From positions 1,442,923 to 1,506,922 of the forward strand of contig NZ_LJJF01000002.1 of the NCBI RefSeq assembly GCF_001625365.1: a DNA stretch of 64,000 nucleotides, given 5' to 3'. Within the stretch, counting starts at the first letter, position 1. Each line of letters begins with the position of its first letter. The translations under genes were made by a program, and so were the position numbers. The notes under the pieces are model-generated. The model worked only from the letters and a program-made list of their open reading frames with translations. It was not told the origin of the DNA and ran no database searches. This document shows positions 32,388 through 40,791 of the stretch, one piece after another. The DNA is from Streptomyces sp. MJM8645 (GTDB lineage Bacteria > Actinomycetota > Actinomycetes > Streptomycetales > Streptomycetaceae).

Positions 32388-33135
32388 CGGCGTCCTGTCG
32401 GATGGTCGGCAGGGTGGCGAGGAAGTCGTTGACCGCGGCGGCGTAGGTGACCGGGTGGGAGAAGCGGAACATGTGGCCGGTGCGCGGCAGCACGACCTCC
32501 CGGGCGTCGGGGATGCCCGCGAGCATGACGTTGGAGGCGTTCTCGCCGATCAGTACGTCGTGGGAGGGGGTCAGGATCAGGGTCGGGACCTGGACCCGGT
32601 CCAGCGCGTCGGTGTAGTCGGCGGTGAGGACGGCCCGCAGGCGGGCGCCGAAGGAGGCGGCGGGGGTGTTGGCGAGGAACAGTTCGCGGCTGCGCGCCTG
32701 GCTCCAGGGCGTCTGGCCCTCGCCGTCGTACGGGGAGGTGAGGCGGTGGGCGTGGGCGCGCAGCGTCAGCTGCTGGTAGAGCGGTCCGCGGGCCCTGCCG
32801 ATCGCTTGCATCAGGGCCTTCCACGGCTTCGAGTCGACCGGGTTGGCCGCGAAGCCGCCGGACATGACGAGGGCGCGCAGGCCCGGCGGGCGGCGGGTCG
32901 CCAGTGCGAGGGCGATGTTCGCGCCGAAGGAGTCGCCGACCAGCACGTAGTCGTCGAGGTCCGCGATCGCGCTCTCGAGGTGGTCGGCGTAGTGCTCGAT
33001 GTCGTCGACGCCCTCGGGTAGGCGCAGCGTCCGTTTGGGTGCCTCGCTGTAGGGGGCCAGTTGCTCGGCGCTCCACGGGGCGCCGGAGAGGCAGGGGATG
33101 AAGACGAGGGTCGGATTCTTCGCTGAAGTGCTCAT
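32380..33135 (-). CDS. Alpha/beta hydrolase
   Basis: 251 residues from ATG 33135. Alpha/beta hydrolase fold: oxyanion start VFIPCLSGAPWSAEQL, nucleophile elbow VGDSFGAN (GxSxG form G-D-S-F-G, Ser at about 94), Asp strand LILTPSHDVLIGE and a His in LPRTGHMFRFSHP. It lacks a signal peptide and therefore is cytoplasmic. The first gene of a two-gene operon with marR, transcribed leftward from the palindromic operator region. The substrate cannot be read; its regulator suggests detoxification or metabolism of an aromatic or antibiotic-like ester. Confidence 0.86.
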   Translation of the reverse strand: MSTSAKNPTLVFIPCLSGAPWSAEQLAPYSEAPKRTLRLPEGVDDIEHYADHLESAIADLDDYVLVGDSFGANIALALATRRPPGLRALVMSGGFAANPVDSKPWKALMQAIGRARGPLYQQLTLRAHAHRLTSPYDGEGQTPWSQARSRELFLANTPAASFGARLRAVLTADYTDALDRVQVPTLILTPSHDVLIGENASNVMLAGIPDAREVVLPRTGHMFRFSHPVTYAAAVNDFLATLPTIRQDADA

Positions 33136-33140
33136 ATCGG

Positions 33141-33174
33141 ACACATTACACGACACATGTGTCGTGACATATGT
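33141..33174. promoter_or_regulatory. Palindromic operator of the hydrolase-marR operon
   Basis: CACGACACATGTGTCGTG at 33149-33166 is a perfect 18-bp palindrome; ACATATGT at 33167-33174 is a second small one. They lie 14 nt before the hydrolase start codon, where a MarR dimer would block transcription. Confidence 0.8.
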
Positions 33175-33463
33175 GGTCCAGGTCATATTCCCGGTCTGTT
33201 TTCCCTGGACTCGCCCGGCCTGGGGCACGGTGCAGGCCGCCCCAACGCGCAGAAGGCGGTCGCCAGGCCGCGGGCCGCCTCGAAGGCATCGGTCCAGCGT
33301 CCTTCGGTGCCGTCGCCGTGATCGTCGCCACGGCCCCGGTCGGCTGCTCGCGCGGCACCACCCGCTCGACGGGGTCTCGGGCGTCCGGCACCGGGACCAC
33401 CGCGCCCGACCCGCCGACCGCATCGTCCGGTCGACCACCGGGGGGGCAGGGGGATAGCCGGGA

Positions 33464-33964
33464 ATGCTGTCGGAGACGTTGAGCGCGCTGGCTGCGGCCG
33501 GGGGTGCCGGGATCGTCCAGGCCGCCGGAACGGACGTGTGGGCGGCCGTCCGGGAACGGGTCGCCCGCCTGCTAGGCCGCGGGCGGACCGAGGACGAACG
33601 CCTCGCCCAGGCACGCCTCGACCGGACCGGGCAGGAACTGGAAGCCGTGGCCCCGCAGGAACGGGCAGCCCTTGCACAGCGACAGGAACACACCTGGCAG
33701 ACCCGGCTGGCCGACTTCCTGGAAGGGCTGGAACCGGCCGAACAGGCCCAGGCCGCCGAGCAACTGCGCGCCCTGCTGGTCCCCGCCCCCGCCGGCCCCG
33801 CTGCCCAGGGCCGGGCCGACAACAGTGGAGCTGTTCCAGCGCCTTGGCCGCTGACTGGTCGATCTGGGCCGGTGTCGTCCCGTCCGCGTCCCGGCATGCC
33901 AGGGCGCGGTGGAAGCGGTTCGTGTGTCCGGATGGAGTTCCAGATGCTCGCCGGTCAGGCGTAG
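33464..33964 (+). CDS. Conserved hypothetical protein, probably truncated
   Basis: The first 115 residues (ETLSALAAAGGAGIVQAAGT, DVWAAVRERVARLLGRGRTE, DERLAQARLDRTGQELEAVA, TWQTRLADFLEGLEPAEQAQ) have an all-helical pattern that I know from streptomycete proteins of unknown function. After about 33835 the reading frame turns into unlikely sequence while the opposite strand starts to look coding, so the 3' part appears to have been replaced by a rearrangement. No clear RBS before the ATG. Confidence 0.5.
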   Translation: MLSETLSALAAAGGAGIVQAAGTDVWAAVRERVARLLGRGRTEDERLAQARLDRTGQELEAVAPQERAALAQRQEHTWQTRLADFLEGLEPAEQAQAAEQLRALLVPAPAGPAAQGRADNSGAVPAPWPLTGRSGPVSSRPRPGMPGRGGSGSCVRMEFQMLAGQA

Positions 33965-34129
33965 TGTGACGCGCCCGGCTGCGACGTCCCGGCTGACCAC
34001 CACCGTGTCGGGTTCCTCGCCGAAGCCGGTCACGGTCACCGTGACGCGCCGCCAGCCGCCAGCCGCCGGCCGTCGGTGTTCGGCCTCGGGCTCTCCGGAT
34101 GATTCGTTCGGGGTGGTCTCGCCGTCCAC
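33840..34129 (-). pseudogene. Small hypothetical protein, 3' end lost
   Basis: From ATG 34129 the minus strand encodes MDGETTPNESSGEPEAEHRR, WRRVTVTVTGFGEEPDTVVV, SRDVAAGRVTLRLTGEHLEL, a short beta-rich protein; the frame then enters the 3' end of the plus-strand gene, so the true C-terminus is probably lost. Family not identified. Confidence 0.45.
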
Positions 34130-34370
34130 CGAGATCTGGCCGCTGCCACAGGTCGGCCCCTTCTGCGCCGTCCTGGAATGTGTTGGCCTTTACCACCTCA
34201 CCGACGGCGACCGTCAGAGCGTCCGCGGCCTCACCCGCAGCCTCGGGCCCGCCGCACTATGCCAGGTCATGGGCTGGCTGGAGCGCCCCTGGCTTTATCC
34301 ACGAGTCGTCGAGTCGTGGCGCCGGTTGTTCACGGGGGGTGGGGGGCGTCCCGGACCGCGGTCGGGCTGA
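34125..34370 (+). pseudogene. Gene fragment
   Basis: Plus-strand reading EIWPLPQVGPFCAVLECVGL, YHLTDGDRQSVRGLTRSLGP, AALCQVMGWLERPW has protein-like composition but no start. Probably the tail of the same decayed locus. It stops at 34370. Confidence 0.4.
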
Positions 34371-34473
34371 CCCGGGTTCCACGGTGGGGTGTTCCCGGTG
34401 GGTGCGTCCCGGGGTCGTGGCCGGCACGCGGGTGGCTGGTCTGCCCTGCGGGCGGGGGTGGGTCAGCGGATTG

Positions 34474-35745
34474 TCAGCGCAGTTGGCTGAACCAGTGCAC
34501 GATGGCCGTCGTGCCGGCGATGTTGGAGCCGAGGTGTCTGGAGCCCGCGAAGTCGGGGGTGCCGAGGTCGATGACCGTCGTGTTCACGCCGTGCGATCGC
34601 AGTGTGGCCTCGCAGTGGTCGGTGTTGGTGTTGGCCGCCTGTTCGTCCGCGTCGGCCGCGTACAGGCGGACCGGGACGTGTGGTGCCCAGTCGCAGGTGC
34701 TGTCGGCCACCCGAAGTGCTTTGGCCAGCGGGCCGGTTGGGCGGCGCAGCATGTCGAAGCCGTGTGGGGTGAGCAGTGCGTCGATGGTGTCGGGTGTGCC
34801 GGCGAAGAGTTGCGGGCCGGTGTGCGAACCGTCGAACAGTGTCTCGACCGTGCTGTCGTACGGGGCTTGGAAGACCTCGTCGGGGGAGTCGTAGAGGTGG
34901 TGCAGCCGGTTCCAGGCGACAAGGAGGTATGCCGTGTACAGCACGCTTGATTTCGGGTCGAGAGTGCCGTCGAGCAGTGCCGGCAGTTCGGCGTGCTGGA
35001 AGTCGTAGGCGCCGCTGACCGGTGCGACGGCTCGGAGTCGGAACCACGGGTCGTCGCCGGCCTGGAGTGCCCGTGCGAGCCCCATCGCCGCCGAGGCGCC
35101 CTGGGAAAACCCGGTGACCAGCACGTCGTGTCCCAGTGTCCGGCCCGTACGCGGGACAAAGGCGCGGGCTGCCCGGAGCATGTCCAGGGAGGCGGTGGTC
35201 TCCGACGGCACGTCCATCCAGGGGTGGAGTCCCGGGCCGGCGCCCAGGCCGATGTAGTCCGGGGCGACGGCGGCGAACCCGGCGGACGCGTACGTGATGG
35301 CGGGTGAGGACACGAATCCGGCCTTGACCATGGAGGACGGGGCATCGGAGCGGTGACTGGCCGTGCCGTGGGTGAATGACACCGTCCGCAGCTCGTGTTC
35401 GCCGCCGCGGGGCAGCACCAGCAGTCCGCTGGCGGTGATCGGCCGACCACCGGGGTCCACGGTGCGGTACACCAGCCGGTAGGCGTCCACTCCGAACCGG
35501 ACCGTACCCGCGTCATACCCGGCGGCGGCCAGTGCCGCGGCGGCATCCTCCTTCGCGGCCAGGGTGGTCGTCTGCTGGACGGAGACCAGCCGTCCGCGAT
35601 CGCTTCGGTGCACCGTGTCCGCCGAGGCGGCTCCCGCAGTCGCAGTCGCAGTCGCAGTCGCGGTGGCCAGGACGGCCAGGACTGTCCCGATGTTCAGCCG
35701 GCGAAGCACGGGCCGTAGCGTGCCTGCTAAGTGGGTGGATTTCAT
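34474..35745 (-). CDS. Secreted alpha/beta hydrolase (lipase-like)
   Basis: 423 residues from ATG 35745. An unusual signal peptide contains a run of alternating Thr-Ala (ATATATATATAGAASA) encoded by the CAGTCG repeat. The mature enzyme has the secreted-lipase pattern: GLLVLPRGGEHELRTVSFTH, HGTASHRSDAP, FAAVAPDYIGLGAGPGLHPW, the nucleophile elbow VTGFSQGASAAMG (GFSQG) and HVPVRLYAADADEQA (Asp region); His is probably in HCEATLRSHGVN or SRHLG. It hydrolyses acyl esters outside the cell. Encoded alone. Confidence 0.85.
   Translation of the reverse strand: MKSTHLAGTLRPVLRRLNIGTVLAVLATATATATATAGAASADTVHRSDRGRLVSVQQTTTLAAKEDAAAALAAAGYDAGTVRFGVDAYRLVYRTVDPGGRPITASGLLVLPRGGEHELRTVSFTHGTASHRSDAPSSMVKAGFVSSPAITYASAGFAAVAPDYIGLGAGPGLHPWMDVPSETTASLDMLRAARAFVPRTGRTLGHDVLVTGFSQGASAAMGLARALQAGDDPWFRLRAVAPVSGAYDFQHAELPALLDGTLDPKSSVLYTAYLLVAWNRLHHLYDSPDEVFQAPYDSTVETLFDGSHTGPQLFAGTPDTIDALLTPHGFDMLRRPTGPLAKALRVADSTCDWAPHVPVRLYAADADEQAANTNTDHCEATLRSHGVNTTVIDLGTPDFAGSRHLGSNIAGTTAIVHWFSQLR
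35635..35671 (+). repeat. Hexanucleotide repeat inside a signal peptide
   Basis: About six CAGTCG units (GCGACT on the coding strand) encode Thr-Ala repeats in the hydrophobic part of the lipase-like signal peptide. The unit is a multiple of three, so length changes keep the frame but alter the export signal. Confidence 0.8.
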
Positions 35746-35954
35746 GTCGCCGACGCCTACGTACGTCGCCCTCGTGCCACAGTCCGGCCAGCGGGCGTAT
35801 CCGTCCTGGGGCTAGCCCTACCGCGGCACCGTGCGCGAGCCGGGGGAACCGGCGAGGGCCGGCTGACCGCCAGGGCTCCAACTCGACGGCCCTGCGCCCT
35901 CCTTAGGTTCTGGGCCGTCGCTCGGGACGTCTGTCGGTGGCAGGGGTGATCGCT

Positions 35955-36050
35955 ATGCGGCCGTAACCGACTGGAAGCCCTCGGCCGTAACCGACTCGAA
36001 GCCCTCGTCCGCAACCGACTCGAGCGACTCCGGTACCGAACCGACACCCT
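35955..36050 (+). repeat. 24-bp tandem repeat
   Basis: About three imperfect copies of GGCCGTAACCGACTCGAAGC-like units between the lipase-like gene and the tetR terminator. No coding frame with a start runs through it. The 430-base stretch 35746-36175 has no gene. Confidence 0.65.
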
Positions 36051-36175
36051 CGACGGATTCATAACCGGCACCGGCCTGACCCTCGACACCCCGACATCAC
36101 CCCGACATCACCCTGACGGGCCGAAGTCGGTAGAGATCAAGTCAGGGGAGTGGTGGCCAAGGTCCGGGACCGCAG

Positions 36176-36202
36176 GCCGCCCCCGGCGTGGCCGGGGGCG
36201 GC
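36176..36202 (-). terminator. Hairpin downstream of tetR
   Basis: A 12-bp perfect stem GCCGCCCCCGGC/GCCGGGGGCGGC with a GTG loop, 28 nt after the tetR stop. Confidence 0.85.
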
Positions 36203-36229
36203 GCCTCGCGTTCGAGGCGTGCGGCAGTG

Positions 36230-36886
36230 TCACCGGTGGGGTGCCGCGTAGGCGCGCAGGAAGGCCCGGACGCCGACGACGATGATCTCCTCGGTCTCCG
36301 CCCGGTCCAGCGGGTATGCGCCCCAGTACGAACGCTGGGTGACCTCCGTCGCGGTCAGCAGCACGAAGTGTGCGGCCGCCCGCCCCGGGTCCGGTGTCTC
36401 CAGCCACCCGTCCTCGGCCAGTTCCCCGAACCGCTGCCCGAGGGCGGTGAACACCCGTCGCGGTCCGGCCTCCTGCCAGGCGTCCAGGGCGGCCTTCGGC
36501 AGGTGCCGGGCCTCGGCGTTGATCTGGCGTACCAGCCCGAAGTGGTCGGCGAACTCGGTCAGCGGTGTCACCCAGGCCAGGGCGAACGCGGTGAGGTCCG
36601 CCTCCAGGTCGGTGACCTTTCCGAGCCTGCGCTCGATGATGTCCAGCTGGGCGTCGGCGACCTGTGCCGCGCTCTCCCGGACGACGGTCTGGAAGAGCAG
36701 CTCCTTGCCGGTGAAGTGGTTGTAGATGGTGCGGGTGGACACCCCGGCCTCCGCCGCGATGGCGTCGATGCTGGCGCGGGTGTAGCCGTCCCGGCCGAAG
36801 ATCGTGCGGGCGGCCCGGGTGATGGCCTGGCGCTTCTCGGCCAGCCCCCGGCGGGGCCGGTCCGGTGTTTCCTGCCGGCTGGTCAT
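36230..36886 (-). CDS. TetR-family regulator
   Basis: 218 residues. ATG 36886 has GGAG 4-5 nt upstream; the extra in-frame codons up to 36946 overlap the operator region. N-terminal HTH: RQAITRAARTIFGRDGYTRA, SIDAIAAEAGVSTRTIYNHF, TGKELLFQTVV; the C-terminal helical domain binds an unknown ligand. It diverges from the FMN reductase-DHA2 exporter operon, with 133 nt between starts that contain two direct repeats. Very likely it represses that operon and itself. Confidence 0.9.
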   Translation of the reverse strand: MTSRQETPDRPRRGLAEKRQAITRAARTIFGRDGYTRASIDAIAAEAGVSTRTIYNHFTGKELLFQTVVRESAAQVADAQLDIIERRLGKVTDLEADLTAFALAWVTPLTEFADHFGLVRQINAEARHLPKAALDAWQEAGPRRVFTALGQRFGELAEDGWLETPDPGRAAAHFVLLTATEVTQRSYWGAYPLDRAETEEIIVVGVRAFLRAYAAPHR

Positions 36887-36928
36887 GGGGTCTCCTTCAT
36901 TGCCGCTGCCTCGAAAAGTTGCAGTCAT

Positions 36929-36959
36929 CGTTGTACTTGTTGCCATACACGTTGTACTT
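36929..36959. promoter_or_regulatory. Direct-repeat operator between tetR and the reductase
   Basis: CGTTGTACTT occurs at 36929-36938 and again at 36950-36959, 21 bp apart (two helical turns), midway in the divergent promoter region. This is a plausible site for the TetR dimer pair. Confidence 0.6.
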
Positions 36960-37019
36960 TACCTGACGTGCCGTCCGAACGGGCGGTGACAGAACAGCAG
37001 CGCACCCCTGGAGACAGCC

Positions 37020-37601
37020 ATGTCCGAGACCCCGTTCCGCCTCGCCGTCATCATCGCCAGCACCCGGCAGGGCCGCTTCGCGCCCACCGTCGCCGACTGG
37101 TTCGTCCGCACCGCCGGGCAGCGCGCGGACCTCGACATCGACGTCGTCGACCTGGCCGAGCACCCGCTGGCTCACGTGGGCGAGGAGCCCACCGCCGAGC
37201 AGGCCGAACGGCACGCGGCCCTCTCGCCCCGACTGGCCGCCGCCGACGCCTTCGTGGTGATCACCCCGGAGTACAACCACAGCTTCCCGGCCGCCCTCAA
37301 GAACGCCATCGACCTGCACGGCGCCGAGTGGCGGGCCAAGCCGGTCGGATTCGTCTCCTACGGCGGGCTCGGCGGCGGGCTGCGCGCGGTCGAGCAGCTC
37401 CGGCTGGTCTTCGCCGAACTGCACGCCGTCACCGTCCGGGACACCGTCAGCTTCCACAACGTCTGGGGCCTCTTCGGCGAGGACGGCGAGCCGGTCGACC
37501 CGACCGTCCAGAGCGGCGCCGCCAAGGGCATGCTCGACCAGCTCACCTGGTGGGCGCACGCGCTTCGGGACGCCCGCACCGTCCGCCCGTACGGCGTCTG
37601 A
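37020..37601 (+). CDS. NADPH-dependent FMN reductase
   Basis: 193 residues, flavodoxin-like fold. ATG 37020 has GGAG 7 nt upstream. Motifs: FMN phosphate loop IIASTRQGRFAPTVADWF, strand LDIDVVDLAEHPL, the family signature VVITPEYNHSFPAALKNAID (PEYNxSxPGxLKNAID), and FVSYGGLGGGLRAVEQLR. It reduces flavin, quinone or nitro compounds with NAD(P)H. The exporter gene follows 22 nt later. It pairs with the exporter in a TetR-controlled detoxification operon. Confidence 0.92.
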   Translation: MSETPFRLAVIIASTRQGRFAPTVADWFVRTAGQRADLDIDVVDLAEHPLAHVGEEPTAEQAERHAALSPRLAAADAFVVITPEYNHSFPAALKNAIDLHGAEWRAKPVGFVSYGGLGGGLRAVEQLRLVFAELHAVTVRDTVSFHNVWGLFGEDGEPVDPTVQSGAAKGMLDQLTWWAHALRDARTVRPYGV

Positions 37602-37623
37602 ACCGCGACCGGGGGGAACGAAG

Positions 37624-39177
37624 ATGAGCACCGCCACCGAGCCGGTCACGGCCGGGACAACCACCGACACGGCCACTGCGGCCGCACCCGGCCCGCGCAC
37701 TGCGGCCGTCGCCGCCGTTGTGGTCCTCGGCTCGCTGATGACCGTCCTCGACACCACGATCGTCAACGTCGCCCTCAACCGCCTCGCCGGGGACTTCGGT
37801 GCCCCGCTGGCCACCATCCAATGGGTCACCACCGGCTATACCCTGGCGCTCGCCACCGTCACGCCGGTCACCGCCTGGGCGATCGGACGGTTCGGCACCC
37901 GCCGCCTGTACCTGATGGCGCTCACCCTGTTCGTGCTCGGCTCGGCGCTGGCCGGCGCCGCCTGGGACGCCCCCTCGCTGATCGCCTTCCGCGTCCTTCA
38001 GGGCCTGGGCGGAGGCATGGTGATGCCGGTCGGGATGACCGTCCTGGTCCGCGCCTGCGATCCGGCCCGCACCGGCCGCACCATGAGCGTGCTCGGCATC
38101 CCCGTCCTGATCGGCCCGCTGGCCGGGCCGGTGCTCGGCGGCTGGCTGGTCGACGAGGCCTCCTGGCGCTGGGTCTTCCTGGTCAACCTGCCGCTCGGCG
38201 CGCTCGCCCTCATCCTCGCCGCCCGGCTGCTGCCCCGCGACGGCGGCGGCACCCGCCGCAGGCTGGACCTGCCCGGCCTGCTGATGCTCTCCCCGGGCCT
38301 GGCCGCACTGATCTACGGGCTGGGCGCCGGGCACGGACACCTCGCCGCGGCCGGCAGCCTGCTGCCCATCCTGGCCGGCGCGACCCTGGTCGCGGGCTTC
38401 GTCGTCCGGGCGCTGACCGTCGGGGAGCCGCTGATCGACCTGCGGCTGCTGGCCCGGCGCGCCTTCGCCGGGCCCGCCGCCACCATCGCCCTGTTCGGCT
38501 GCGGCTACTTCGGTTCGATGCTGCTGCTCCCGCTCTACTACCAGCTGGTGCGCGGTCAAAGCGCCACCGACGTTGGCCTGCTCGGCATCCCGCAGGCGCT
38601 CGCCACCGGCATCACCATGCAGTTCTCCGGCCGGCTGTCCGACCGCTTCGCCCCCGGCCGGATCGTGGTCACCGGCACCGTCCTGGCCGCCACCGGCTTC
38701 CTCGGCTTCACCGTCCAGGTCGCCGCCGACACCCCGTACCCTCACCTGATCGCCGCCCTGGCGGTGATGGGGACCGGCATCGGCATGACGCTGATGCCGG
38801 CCATGGCGGCCGCCACCCGCAGCGTCGCCCCGACCGAGGTCCCGGCCGCCACCACCCTGGTCACCATCGTCCAGCAGGTCTCCGGTTCGGTCGGTACCGC
38901 CCTGATGTCCGTCCTGCTCACCGGGGCCATGGCCGACCGGCTGCCGACCACGGTTGCCGGCGGGGAAGCCGGCGGCGCACTGGCCACCGTGCAGGGCCTG
39001 GACGGCGCCGCGCGGGCCGCGCTCGCCCCCGGCCTCGCGGACGCCTTCCGGGACACCTACGGCTGGGCCGTCGCCCTGCTCGCGCTCGCCCTGCTGCCCG
39101 CACTGTCGCTCTCCCGCCAAGCCCCGGGCGGCGGCGCCGCCGGGAGCGCCAAGTCACGCCGAGTGCACACCTCCTGA
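37624..39177 (+). CDS. DHA2-type MFS drug exporter (EmrB/QacA)
   Basis: 517 residues, 14 helices. Motif C-type start VLGSLMTVLDTTIVNVALN, IQWVTTGYTLALATVTPVTA WAIGRFGTRRLYL (motif A), FRVLQGLGGGMVMPVGM, and the mid-helix motif GPVLGGWLVDEASWRWVFLVN (motif C). Signature residues Asp and Arg in helix 1-3 loops are intact. ATG 37624 has a GGGGGG/GGAAC RBS region. Exports cationic dyes, antibiotics or toxic metabolites by proton antiport. Second gene of the operon with the FMN reductase. Confidence 0.93.
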   Translation: MSTATEPVTAGTTTDTATAAAPGPRTAAVAAVVVLGSLMTVLDTTIVNVALNRLAGDFGAPLATIQWVTTGYTLALATVTPVTAWAIGRFGTRRLYLMALTLFVLGSALAGAAWDAPSLIAFRVLQGLGGGMVMPVGMTVLVRACDPARTGRTMSVLGIPVLIGPLAGPVLGGWLVDEASWRWVFLVNLPLGALALILAARLLPRDGGGTRRRLDLPGLLMLSPGLAALIYGLGAGHGHLAAAGSLLPILAGATLVAGFVVRALTVGEPLIDLRLLARRAFAGPAATIALFGCGYFGSMLLLPLYYQLVRGQSATDVGLLGIPQALATGITMQFSGRLSDRFAPGRIVVTGTVLAATGFLGFTVQVAADTPYPHLIAALAVMGTGIGMTLMPAMAAATRSVAPTEVPAATTLVTIVQQVSGSVGTALMSVLLTGAMADRLPTTVAGGEAGGALATVQGLDGAARAALAPGLADAFRDTYGWAVALLALALLPALSLSRQAPGGGAAGSAKSRRVHTS

Positions 39178-39229
39178 CGAACTCCACCAAACCCCCATCG
39201 AGCCTCCCCCACCCCGTACGCGGATTTCG

Positions 39230-39622
39230 CTACCGGTGGGGGCCGGCCCATTCGGTCAGCCCGGCCGGCAGCAGGTGCGCCTGGCCGCGGGTCAGCGAGC
39301 GCTGCGGGTTGAGGACCGCGACCGGCGCGCCCTCCCCGCCCAGCAGCGCCACCTTGCCCGCCCGGCGCGGATCGTCCAGGCTCCACCCGGCCGTCGCCGT
39401 GATGCCGTGTGCCTGCGCGAGGTGGGCGATCGCCCGTGCCACCCGCGGACGGCCCACGGCCTCCTCCCGGGCCGCGGTCGCCGCCGCGGTGCCGCGTACC
39501 GCGGCCTCGGCCTTCATCGCCTGGAACCGGTGCTGCTCCCGGCTGACCTCGTCCAGGCCGCGGATCTGGGCCCGCCGGGCGTCCAGACGGCGCTGACCCG
39601 CCTCTCTCTCGCTCTCGCGCTA
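39230..39622 (-). pseudogene. Truncated gene, conserved plasmid/mobile-type protein tail
   Basis: The minus strand reads RRLDARRAQIRGLDEVSREQ, HRFQAMKAEAAVRGTAAATA, VGRPRVARAIAHLAQAHGIT, DDPRRAGKVALLGGEGAPVA with good helical pattern, but a stop codon lies in frame at about 39621 and no start is seen. Homologous tails occur in mobile actinomycete regions. N-terminus lost. Confidence 0.5.
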
Positions 39623-39667
39623 CCGGGCGGCGTTCCCCGCCTCTGTTCGGGCTGCGAGACTGTGATC

Positions 39668-39886
39668 ATGACCCCTGACCGTCGCAACCTTGGCCTGCCT
39701 GCCTTCTCCGAGCCCGCCACCGACGCTCCCGTGCCCGCCCAGTCCGGTGGGCGCCGGCTGTTGCCGGTGGAGCAGGGCGCGAACTTCCGTCAGCCGCCCG
39801 GCGAGACCACGCCCGTCCCCTCCCCGGCCCGGCGCCTGCGCGCCGTCGGCGGTCTGACCTTCTCCGACCCGGACCGGCAGATCTGA
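39668..39886 (+). CDS. Small Pro-rich hypothetical protein
   Basis: 72 residues from ATG 39668: MTPDRRNLGLPAFSEPATDA, GRRLLPVEQGANFRQPPGET, RRLRAVGGLTFSDPDRQI. Low complexity and rich in Pro/Arg; no RBS. May be a real small gene as its frame is intact and its third-position bias is normal, but no family is known. Confidence 0.4.
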   Translation: MTPDRRNLGLPAFSEPATDAPVPAQSGGRRLLPVEQGANFRQPPGETTPVPSPARRLRAVGGLTFSDPDRQI

Positions 39887-39924
39887 TCGGCTACGGCTGG
39901 ATCGCCAGCAGCTTCAGTGCAGGA

Positions 39925-40395
39925 GCTGCGGCCAGCTGTGGCCAGCGCCTCACTGCTTGCTGTCGCGGGATGGCTGCCCCGTGCCGGCCTGATGCTGGCC
40001 GGGACACTGCTCGTGGGCTGCGCGGGCGCGGCCACCATCGCGCGCTGGTGCCGGCCCTGTGGCTCGCCGCGGTGCTGGCTGCGGTCATCGGACTGTGTGC
40101 GGGCGTCTTCGACAGTCTGAACAACGCCCTCATACAGACCGCGGCGGACCCGGCCTGTCCCGGCCGGGTCACCTCCGTCGTCATGCTCACCATGGTCGGT
40201 ATCGCCCCCCTCGGCTACCCGCTGGTCGGTGCCGCCATCGGGGCCTGGGACGCCGCCCCGGTATTCGGAGCCTGCGGCATCTTCGCCAGCCTGGGCGTGG
40301 CCATCGCCCTGGCCTCCAACGCGGTGCGCCACGCCGAACTGCCCCAGCCGAGGGCCAGGCGTGACCGCCTGAGCAACCCAACCGCAGCCCAGTGA
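39925..40395 (+). pseudogene. Frameshifted MFS transporter C-terminal half
   Basis: Helices continue in two frames: ASLLAVAGWLPRAGLMLAGT, LLVGCAGAATIARW in the first, then after about 40035 LWLAAVLAAVIGLCAGVFDS, LNNALIQTAADPACPGRVTS, VVMLTMVGIAPLGYPLVGAA in the second. The motif GRVTSVVMLTMVG is a known MFS segment. N-terminal six helices are gone. Confidence 0.7.
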
Positions 40396-40791
40396 ACCCA
40401 GCCCCGTTGGATTCCTGACTGGCCAAACGCTGCCCGGAAGCCTCCCCACTCTCGAACCGGAACCGCCAAGGCGGTGCCCGCCCGCAGGGGCCGAGGGGAA
40501 AGCAGAATCTGACCGGCGTGCTCGAAGGCAACAGTGCGTGGCCCCTCAACAGCCCCCGCACCAGACTGACCTACGGGCTCAAGATCCCAAGAGACAAGCG
40601 GAGTCGACCGGCCGGGCACCAGCCTCACATGTTTTCACGCCGCACGGCATCCCCGCCCGAGGCTGGCAGCGCAGCCCGGGAGATGCGGTGGCCTTGCTCG
40701 CCTACGCGGCATGCCTTGTCCCTACGCCCGTGGCGCGCCATGCCACCGTGCGTCCGCGCCTGGTGCTTAGGGTGGCCTCAGGAGGTAGGGA
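40396..40791. other. Intergenic stretch before the LLM gene
   Basis: About 395 bases with no convincing gene. Contains the left copy of a 30-bp direct repeat (40630-40661). A perfect GGAGG precedes the next start codon. Confidence 0.4.
40630..40661 (+). repeat. Left copy of a direct repeat flanking the LLM gene
   Basis: TGTTTTCACGCCGCACGG, two variant bases, then TCCCCGCCCG; the same sequence recurs at 41697-41729. Confidence 0.75.
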
